Shown piece after piece: positions 1-4,714 of a stretch of 7,996 nucleotides of DNA. Position 1 is the stretch's first letter, and each line of letters opens with the position of its first letter. The translations under genes and the position numbers were made by a program. The stretch lies in contig DGUD01000207.1 of NCBI GenBank assembly GCA_002393865.1, positions 1 through 7,996 of the forward strand, read 5' to 3'. A model generated the notes under the pieces. It was given only the letters and a program-made list of their open reading frames with translations, did no database searches and had not been told where the DNA came from. This stretch comes from Treponema sp. UBA4319. GTDB taxonomy: Bacteria; Spirochaetota; Spirochaetia; Treponematales; Treponemataceae.

Positions 1-240
1 AATGGCATCTGATTCCGGCGGGAAGGGTATCCGGTTCCGGCGGGAAGGCGCCCGCTGCCGCTGCTTGCCGTGCTGCGCGCTACAAAGGCGGCATCGCCCG
101 CTTCTCCGCTCCCCTTCAGCATAAAAGGCGCCTCTGTTTTGTCTGTTTTCAGATAAAATACATCTCTTGCTGCGGCCGTGCGGGAGAGCCTGCGGAGCTC
201 AAAAGCGCCTTCCTTTTCTGTGGCAGCCGACGAAAAAGCT
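1..240. other. Region with no supported gene upstream of the hpf promoter
   Basis: Together with the hpf promoter and leader, this makes 381 bases before the first gene. No frame reads convincingly as protein. The plus-strand frame open from the left edge to a TAA at 122-124 gives an arginine- and cysteine-rich string typical of non-coding GC-rich DNA. A minus-strand frame over about 149-403 would be antisense to the hpf promoter and start. An ATG on the minus strand at 8-6 could begin a leftward gene, but only two codons are visible and it has no Shine-Dalgarno sequence. The only structure seen is the short direct repeat at 13-48. Confidence 0.5.
13..48. repeat. 14-bp direct repeat, two copies, 22-bp period
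   Basis: TTCCGGCGGGAAGG occurs at 13-26 and again, identical, at 35-48. Each copy contains a small inverted repeat (TTCC...GGAA). Two copies near the window edge could be the end of a longer array, a pair of operator-like sites for something to the left, or chance in GC-rich DNA. No function can be assigned. Confidence 0.5.
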
Positions 241-269
241 TTGATTTTTGCGCCGATACGGTGTATACT
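241..269 (+). promoter_or_regulatory. Sigma-70-type promoter of hpf
   Basis: A -35 box TTGATT (241-246) and a -10 box TATACT (264-269) are separated by exactly 17 bp. Each is a good match to the housekeeping consensus. The predicted transcription start is near 276, which gives an untranslated leader of about 105 nt before hpf. This is the best-formed promoter in the window. No sigma-54 type (-24/-12) element was seen here. Confidence 0.7.
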
Positions 270-275
270 ATAAGA

Positions 276-381
276 AATGGGAACGGCGCTTGCGCCGGCG
301 GCAGTTTGCCGTATGTATGCGGGAGGGCTCCGGCGCGCCATGCCGGAATCCGACCGGAAAAAGTGAAGGAGAAAATACCGT
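276..381 (+). promoter_or_regulatory. Structured 5' leader of hpf
   Basis: The predicted leader can form three successive hairpins. GGCG/CGCC pair at 285-288 and 293-296. CGGCA/TGCCG pair at 299-303 and 307-311 with a three-base loop. TCCGGC/GCCGGA pair at 329-334 and 342-347. The last ends about 20 bases before the Shine-Dalgarno sequence AAGGAG (366-371), which lies 10 bases from the ATG and stays unpaired in this arrangement. It matches no riboswitch class I recognise. It may influence mRNA stability or translation, or simply reflect GC-rich sequence. Confidence 0.35.
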
Positions 382-672
382 ATGACAAAATCAATATCTG
401 CACAGGGTTTTACGCTTGAAAAGGATCAGTCTGACCTGATTAACCAGAAGCTGCAGCGTATTGCGTATGCGGAGGACAAAATCGTAGATCTTATCCTTCG
501 TGTAAAGGAAGACAAGAAATATTACTTTGACGCCACCGTTAACTTTAAGTGGGGCGCAAACGCCCACCTGACGAGCGATGATTACGATTTTGCCGCCGGG
601 CTGAACAAGCTGATGGATGTCCTTGACAACAAAATCAAGAAGGAAAAGGACAAGGTTCAGGAAAAGAAATAG
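382..672 (+). CDS. hpf: Short-form ribosome hibernation-promoting factor (HPF/YfiA/RaiA family)
   Basis: This 96-residue protein matches the small ribosome-binding fold: strand, helix (about 14-27), strands at about 34-42, 47-56 and 60-63, then a long helix (66-91) with the family's acidic start SDDYDFAAGL and a basic end KIKKEKDK. Family members bind the decoding centre of the 30S subunit and promote inactive 70S or 100S particles in slow growth. The length is that of the short form; the C-terminal dimerisation domain of long HPF is absent. The start is supported by AAGGAG at 366-371. It has its own promoter (241-269) and terminator (771-798), so it is probably monocistronic. In many bacteria hpf lies beside rpoN; here the two converge. 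The family call is secure; YfiA-like versus HPF-like action cannot be told apart. Confidence 0.88.
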   Translation: MTKSISAQGFTLEKDQSDLINQKLQRIAYAEDKIVDLILRVKEDKKYYFDATVNFKWGANAHLTSDDYDFAAGLNKLMDVLDNKIKKEKDKVQEKK

Positions 673-770
673 AGGGCTCTCTGAAAGAGAGGAATCCCTG
701 AAAGCTCCCCTTTGGCAGCGTTTTTAGCGGCTCCCGGAGGGGCGCTTCTTCTGAATCTGGCTCAGAACCT

Positions 771-798
771 CCGCAGGCATCGCGCCTGCGGATTTTTT
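771..798 (+). terminator. Intrinsic terminator of hpf
   Basis: CCGCAGGC (771-778) pairs perfectly with GCCTGCGG (784-791) across a five-base loop, followed by A and six T (793-798). It lies about 100 bases after the hpf stop. The stretch between holds a weaker imperfect stem (AGCTCCCCT 703-711 with AGGGGCGCT 738-746, one mismatch) that lacks a clear T-run. No gene is visible in that interval. Confidence 0.8.
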
Positions 799-844
799 AT
801 GCCCGCGCTGTACGCCGCCCTCCCCTCGGCACCTCTGGTAAACT

Positions 845-870
845 TGTCCGGAAGCTTAAGTTTCCGGACA
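845..870 (-). terminator. Perfect hairpin just downstream of rpoN, possible terminator
   Basis: TGTCCGGAA (845-853) pairs perfectly with TTCCGGACA (862-870) across an eight-base loop. On the minus strand it begins four bases after the rpoN stop. The run after it (AAGTTTACC) is a poor U-tract, so termination may be weak or the stem may mainly protect the 3' end. On the plus strand no T-run follows, so it is not a second hpf terminator. Confidence 0.45.
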
Positions 871-873
871 GCC

Positions 874-2394
874 CTAGTCCCTCCCGTACGATGATTCTAT
901 GTTTAGCTGCGCCCGGTATTTTGCCACCGTGCGCCGCGCCACCTGTATGCCCCGCTCCGCGAGCATGTCGCTCAGCTTCTGGTCGCTCAGCTTCTTGCCG
1001 TCGCCGCGGTGCGCTTCCAGTATGGCGCGGATTTCGTGCAGCACGGTGTCCTTGCTGACGGCGGCGGGGGCAGCCTCCTCGTTTTGCGCGCCGCTGTCCT
1101 TTGTGCTGGCAAGCGCACCCGTAAAGAAATGCTTTATCTCGTACAGCCCCCACGCGCACTGCAGGTATTTGTTGTTCGCGGCCCGCGATACCGTCGTCTC
1201 GTGCACGCCGAGCACCGTCGCGATGTCCTGCTGCCGGAGCGGCACAAGATGCCCCGGTCCCTTGCGGAAGAATTCGTGCTGGATTTTGACGATGAGGCTG
1301 CTGACCTGCACGATGGTGGCGTTGCGGAACTGGAGCATATTGATAAAATTTTGAGCATTTTTTAAGTTTGTTGTAAGCATTTTGCTTTTTTCCGCGGGGA
1401 GCCTGCGCCGTTCCTCCTCCTTTACCTGCAGGAAGGCCGGGTTCAGCGCCAGCTGGGGAATCTTGTCGTTTGCCTCGCTTACCAGCCACGCCTTCGTTCC
1501 GTCGCTGACGATGCCTGCCTCCCAGTCGTCCTCGCGGTCTTCGCCGTCGGGCAGCTCCCGTACGTAGATGTCAGGGGAGATGAAGTGGGTGTAGGCGGCG
1601 CCGAAATTCCGCGCGGGGTGCGGATCGAGCGTGCGGATAAAGGCGAGCGCCTCTGCCGCGCGTTCCTCCGTCAGCTCCAGCGTCCGGTATTCGTCCGGGT
1701 TCTGCTGCCCGAAGAGTTGCGACTGCTCCTCCACGAATGCCTGTACCCTGCGGGCGATTTTGGCCGGCTGCGGCGGCGAGAGGAAATCGAGGTGCCCGTC
1801 CAGTATGAGCAGCGCGAGCCGGGGGGCGTGCTCCCGCTGCCGCGCCTGCACCAGCAGGCTTTCCTGCACGCCGGAGACGCAGGTTCCCGCCGGTTCCAGC
1901 TGCTGCACAAGGCGCATGGCCTCGGCAAGGGCACTCTCCGTCTGGAGCGGGTCGCTGCGGTTCAGGAGCGATACGGGCGCCAGCAGGTGGAATCCGTTCG
2001 GGTCGAGGTTCTTGATAAGGCGCTCGCAGAGTTCCCGCTGCACCTCAGGAATCCTGAGCGAGCGCAGCTGCCGCAGCAGGTGCTCCTGCAGCGTCTCCCG
2101 CTCGTCGGCATGGGCTTCCAGTGCCGCCTGGAAATTGTCGCTGGCAAGCTCTCCCGCGCTCCCCGCGGCTGCCGTCCGCGTGCCGTCCGGGATGCCCCTG
2201 CGCTCAATCTTGAGCCGTGCGCCGGATTCCTGCGGGTCACTGGCGATGACGAGCGCAGGATTCTTCTCCACCTCGTCGTAGATGGCGGCGTGCAGGTCGT
2301 CAGTGCCGAGGGAGAGCACTTTGAGAGACTGTATCTGCTGGCTGTTTATGAGCTGCAGCTGCGCGTGGCTCTGCTGTAAGTCCATGAGTCCCAT
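874..2394 (-). CDS. rpoN: RNA polymerase sigma-54 factor (RpoN)
   Basis: This 506-residue protein has the complete sigma-54 layout. The glutamine-rich activator-interacting region (about 5-50) includes VEKNPALV at 42-49. The core-binding domain (about 95-280) contains EPAGTCVSGVQESLLVQ near 167 and a conserved segment around LDPHPA (256) and SPDIYV (273). The helix-turn-helix that reads the -12 element spans about 386-424 (VLGVHETTVSRAANNKY, then GLYEIKHFF). The RpoN box that reads the -24 element is ARRTVAKYR at 486-494. It directs core polymerase to -24/-12 promoters, which open only with an AAA+ activator; none is encoded here. An acidic stretch (282-293) and an Ala/Glu-rich linker (428-447) are slightly unusual. 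No Shine-Dalgarno precedes the ATG. Met4 is an alternative start, but the promoter position favours Met1. Confidence 0.95.
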   Translation of the reverse strand: MGLMDLQQSHAQLQLINSQQIQSLKVLSLGTDDLHAAIYDEVEKNPALVIASDPQESGARLKIERRGIPDGTRTAAAGSAGELASDNFQAALEAHADERETLQEHLLRQLRSLRIPEVQRELCERLIKNLDPNGFHLLAPVSLLNRSDPLQTESALAEAMRLVQQLEPAGTCVSGVQESLLVQARQREHAPRLALLILDGHLDFLSPPQPAKIARRVQAFVEEQSQLFGQQNPDEYRTLELTEERAAEALAFIRTLDPHPARNFGAAYTHFISPDIYVRELPDGEDREDDWEAGIVSDGTKAWLVSEANDKIPQLALNPAFLQVKEEERRRLPAEKSKMLTTNLKNAQNFINMLQFRNATIVQVSSLIVKIQHEFFRKGPGHLVPLRQQDIATVLGVHETTVSRAANNKYLQCAWGLYEIKHFFTGALASTKDSGAQNEEAAPAAVSKDTVLHEIRAILEAHRGDGKKLSDQKLSDMLAERGIQVARRTVAKYRAQLNIESSYGRD

Positions 2395-2400
2395 ACGCTT

Positions 2401-2409
2401 ACTATAGCA
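2401..2409 (-). promoter_or_regulatory. Extended -10 promoter of rpoN, predicted leaderless
   Basis: On the minus strand the sequence reads TGC-TATAGT: an extended -10 TG at 2409-2408 and a five-of-six -10 box at 2406-2401. No good -35 is found at 17-18 bp, as is common for extended -10 promoters. Counting from the box, +1 falls at 2394, the A of the rpoN ATG. No Shine-Dalgarno-like sequence lies between box and start codon, so the transcript is probably leaderless. Confidence 0.5.
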
Positions 2410-2427
2410 TAAAATTCAAAATGCCGG

Positions 2428-2433
2428 TATACT
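2428..2433 (+). promoter_or_regulatory. -10 box of the DUF1015 gene, predicted leaderless
   Basis: TATACT at 2428-2433 places +1 at about 2440, one base before the ATG at 2441. A -35 is weak (at best ATAGCA at 2404-2409, 18-bp spacing) and overlaps the divergent rpoN -10 box. The two promoters are packed into 46 bp, so they may compete for polymerase or share control. No Shine-Dalgarno sequence is present. Confidence 0.45.
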
Positions 2434-2440
2434 GGCTGCT

Positions 2441-3772
2441 ATGAAAAGCTTTGCAGAATTTGGCATCAAGGTGCCGGAAATCCTTTTGCCCAAGGACAAA
2501 GACCTTGCCTCATGGTGTGTCATTGCCTGCGACCAGTACACGCAGGACGTCTCCTACTGGGAAAAAGCCGCCGCGGCAGCAGGCAGCCGTCCTTCCACGC
2601 TCAATCTGATTCTGCCGGAGGTCTATCTTTCTGCCCCGGACAAGAGCGAGCGCATCAGGAAGATACACGAGACCATGGCATCCTACCTTGCGGACGGCGT
2701 CTTTGATGCTCCGCAGGAAGAATGCATATATATAGAGCGCCGCACCGGCTATGGCAGAATCCGGCGGGGGCTGGTCGTGGCCGTTGACCTAGAGGCCTAC
2801 GACTGGAGGCCGGGGAGCCGGACGCCGATCCGCGCGACCGAGGCGACCATTGTGGAGCGCATACCGCCGCGCAAGGAAATCCGCCGGGGCGCCCCGCTGG
2901 AAAGCCCGCACATCATGCTGCTGGTGAACGACTCCGGCCGGCATCTGGTGGAGCAGTGCGGAGCGCTCGCACGCCGCACTCCGCCGCTCTACGACGGCGA
3001 CCTGATGCTGGGGGCGGGGCATATCAGCGGCTGGGCGCTGCGCGGCGAGGAGGCCATGGAGCTTCTGTATGGAGCGCTCTCCGCGCTCAGGGAATCTGGC
3101 AGGCAGCCGGACGGAAGCAGCTTCCTTTTTGCCGTGGGCGACGGGAACCATTCCCTTGCGACGGCAAAGGCCGTGTGGGACGAATACAAGGAATCCCGCC
3201 GCGCCGCCGGGGAGGCGGAGGCCGTGACCGCAGCCTCGCCCCTGCGCTATGCGCTCGTCGAGCTGGTGAACATTTATGACGAGGGGCTCACCTTTGAGCC
3301 GATTCACCGCGTTCTTTTCGGGGCGGATGCCGCAGCGCTGACCGCGTTCCTCAAAACGGAGCTGGGTGGCGCTCTCTCCGATTGTGCCAGCGCGGCCGAC
3401 TTGGGCAAAATGGTCGGCGCGTCTGCCGCCGCCTTCGGCTTTGTGTACCGCGACGCGGCAAGCGGGCAGCAGCGCTATGTCTGCCTTGAGAGCGAGGTGC
3501 GGGAGCTTGCGGTGAGCCGCCTGCAGCCCGCGCTTGACGCCTTTATTGCGGCCCAGGCAACGGGCGGCGCCGTCAGCATCGATTACATCCACGGCAGCGA
3601 CGAGGTCTTCCGGCTGGGCGCCGAGCCTGGTGCGGTCGCCATACTGCTGCCGCCTGTGGCAAAGGACTCCTTCTTTGCCACCATCAGCGCGCGCGGGCCG
3701 CTCCCCCGCAAGAGCTTCAGCATGGGCGAGGCGAGCGAGAAGCGCTTTTACCTTGAGTGCCGCGCGCTGTGA
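2441..3772 (+). CDS. DUF1015 family protein
   Basis: The 443-residue product matches the DUF1015 family along its length. It has an N-terminal segment with CVIACDQYTQD (26-36), the conserved RATEATIVERIPPRKEIRRG (131-150) followed by SPHIMLLVND (155-164), the hallmark GDGNHSLATAK (233-243), PIHR (287-290), DYIHG (381-385) and a conserved end around RKSFSMGEASEKRFYLE (423-439). The GDGNH loop resembles a nucleotide- or phosphate-binding turn, which is inference. In clostridia, family members often sit beside serine-biosynthesis genes, from general knowledge, but no such neighbour is here. It has no signal peptide or membrane helix, so it is probably cytosolic. It diverges from rpoN by 46 bp and ends in a bidirectional terminator, so it is probably a single-gene unit. 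The biochemical role is unknown. Confidence 0.88.
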   Translation: MKSFAEFGIKVPEILLPKDKDLASWCVIACDQYTQDVSYWEKAAAAAGSRPSTLNLILPEVYLSAPDKSERIRKIHETMASYLADGVFDAPQEECIYIERRTGYGRIRRGLVVAVDLEAYDWRPGSRTPIRATEATIVERIPPRKEIRRGAPLESPHIMLLVNDSGRHLVEQCGALARRTPPLYDGDLMLGAGHISGWALRGEEAMELLYGALSALRESGRQPDGSSFLFAVGDGNHSLATAKAVWDEYKESRRAAGEAEAVTAASPLRYALVELVNIYDEGLTFEPIHRVLFGADAAALTAFLKTELGGALSDCASAADLGKMVGASAAAFGFVYRDAASGQQRYVCLESEVRELAVSRLQPALDAFIAAQATGGAVSIDYIHGSDEVFRLGAEPGAVAILLPPVAKDSFFATISARGPLPRKSFSMGEASEKRFYLECRAL

Positions 3773-3792
3773 CGGCGCGCGGGTGCGCGGAC

Positions 3793-3837
3793 AAAAAAAG
3801 CGGCCGGATGCAGTGCATGTATCCGGCCGCTTTTTTT
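3793..3837. terminator. Bidirectional intrinsic terminator
   Basis: Seven A (3793-3799), then GCGGCCGGAT (3800-3809), pair with ATCCGGCCGC (3821-3830) and seven T (3831-3837). Three inner pairs (3810-3812 with 3818-3820, one of them G-T) leave a five-base loop. On the plus strand it ends the DUF1015 transcript 20 bases past its stop. On the minus strand the A-run becomes a U-run and it ends the kinase/regulator transcript. The symmetry is essentially perfect. Confidence 0.92.
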
Positions 3838-3854
3838 GTAGGCTGTAGTTGTCA

Positions 3855-3899
3855 GGGAACCCGGCCAGTCCCGCTTGTGAGACCGGCCAGCTTGTTCCC
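3855..3899 (-). other. Long imperfect hairpin in the 3' UTR of the response regulator
   Basis: GGGAAC (3855-3860) pairs with GTTCCC (3894-3899). Inside it GGCCAGTC (3863-3870) pairs with GACCGGCC (3881-3888) with one mismatch and a ten-base loop. It lies 9 bases past the response regulator stop codon and before the bidirectional terminator, and no T-run follows on either strand. It may protect the 3' end from exonuclease. No protein frame is evident here. Confidence 0.45.
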
Positions 3900-3908
3900 G
3901 GGTTATCT

Positions 3909-4658
3909 TTATTTACCCTTAAAGAAGTTATCGATGCTCTTCATCAGCTCCTCGGTGGGCATGGTCTTGAGCAGGTATTTTGCCGGTTTGACGGAGAGGA
4001 CTTTCATAACGGTGTCCTTGTCGTCCTTTGCCGTCAGGAAAATCACCGGGATGTTCGCCGTGGCGGGTTCGCTCTGCAGCATCTCAAAGACCTGCAGCCC
4101 GGAGATAACCGGCATCTCGTAGTCAAGGAGAATCAGATCCACGTGCTGTTTGGCCAGCAGCGAGATGGCGTTCATGCCGGAATTCGCCATGAAGACATCG
4201 TACTGCTTTGAGAGCCAGTTGTTCATCGTGCGCAGCATGACGCTGTCGTCGTCTACGACGAGAATCCTGCGCTTGTCCGGCAGGTTCTCCCCGAAGAGCG
4301 GATTCAGCTTTGCCGTGATGTCCTTCATGTTCACGGGGCGGCTGAATGTCGCCTGCACGCAGGGCTTGGGGATGACGGTGTATGCGTTTGTTATCTCCAC
4401 ATCCGTACCGATGAGGTACAGGTAGTTGCCTCCGTCGGAGACGAGCTTCTTCAGGTAGTTGAGCGTACCGTCAAAGCTTACGAGGTCTCCTTCGAGATAC
4501 ACGATGAATATGTGCGGAAGATTCGTAATCAAGTCTATATGCACGATGTCTGGCGGTGATATAATGACCTCGTAGCCTTCTGATTTAAGGCTGTTTATCA
4601 TTATGTTGATGAGGAATCCCTGGGCTTCACTACTGATAAATAAAATTCTTCTGTCCAT
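3909..4658 (-). CDS. Response regulator with tandem receiver domains and no output domain
   Basis: The 249-residue protein has two receiver-like halves. Residues 130-249 form a complete receiver: acidic triad D136-D138, phospho-acceptor D179 in LILLDYEMP, T209 in VIFLTA and K231 in KYLLKTMP, where the usual proline after the lysine is displaced. Residues 1-123 follow a receiver pattern (RRILFISSE at the start, FSRPVNMKDI near the end) but lack the acidic pocket, and the expected Asp position reads FIVYLEG. This half is probably a pseudo-receiver for dimerisation or partner binding (inference). There is no DNA-binding or enzymatic output domain, so it likely acts by protein contact or as a relay carrier. 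The start is set by AGAGG at 4669-4665, six bases before the ATG. It follows the hybrid kinase by 56 bp on the same strand, its likely phosphodonor. Confidence 0.87.
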   Translation of the reverse strand: MDRRILFISSEAQGFLINIMINSLKSEGYEVIISPPDIVHIDLITNLPHIFIVYLEGDLVSFDGTLNYLKKLVSDGGNYLYLIGTDVEITNAYTVIPKPCVQATFSRPVNMKDITAKLNPLFGENLPDKRRILVVDDDSVMLRTMNNWLSKQYDVFMANSGMNAISLLAKQHVDLILLDYEMPVISGLQVFEMLQSEPATANIPVIFLTAKDDKDTVMKVLSVKPAKYLLKTMPTEELMKSIDNFFKGK

Positions 4659-4678
4659 ATAAAACCTCTTTCTCGTAT

Positions 4679-4684
4679 AGTATA
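4679..4684 (-). promoter_or_regulatory. Possible internal promoter of the response regulator
   Basis: On the minus strand TATACT occupies 4684-4679, giving a predicted +1 near 4672 and a 14-base leader that contains the AGAGG Shine-Dalgarno. No good -35 is seen at 16-18 bp. The gap between kinase and regulator has a T-rich run but no hairpin, so read-through from the kinase is also expected. Confidence 0.4.
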
Positions 4685-4714
4685 AACGAAGAACTTAAAA
4701 AAAACTAGTCGGTT

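Noticed and set aside
2..124. Possible gene end entering from the left edge on the plus strand
   Set aside because: The 40-residue string is Arg/Cys-rich without protein-like patterning, and no terminator follows the stop.
149..403. Minus-strand frame of 84 codons over the hpf promoter
   Set aside because: It overlaps the hpf start and promoter in antisense, lacks a Shine-Dalgarno, and its proline- and arginine-rich sequence looks non-coding.
1585..2379. Plus-strand open frame antisense to rpoN
   Set aside because: It is opposite the clearly identified sigma-54 gene, has no family motif, and its composition reflects high GC in the wobble positions of rpoN.
2428..2433. Sigma-54 (-24/-12) promoters near rpoN and other genes
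   Set aside because: I looked for TGGCAC-N5-TTGC-type elements upstream of each gene by eye and found none with correct spacing; the promoters seen are sigma-70-like.
2728..2736. TATATATA-like run inside the DUF1015 gene as a promoter
   Set aside because: It lies inside a conserved coding region, encodes ordinary residues in frame, and has no downstream gene to serve.
2789..3592. Minus-strand open frame antisense to the DUF1015 gene
   Set aside because: It is fully contained opposite a conserved family protein and has no motif or ribosome-binding support.
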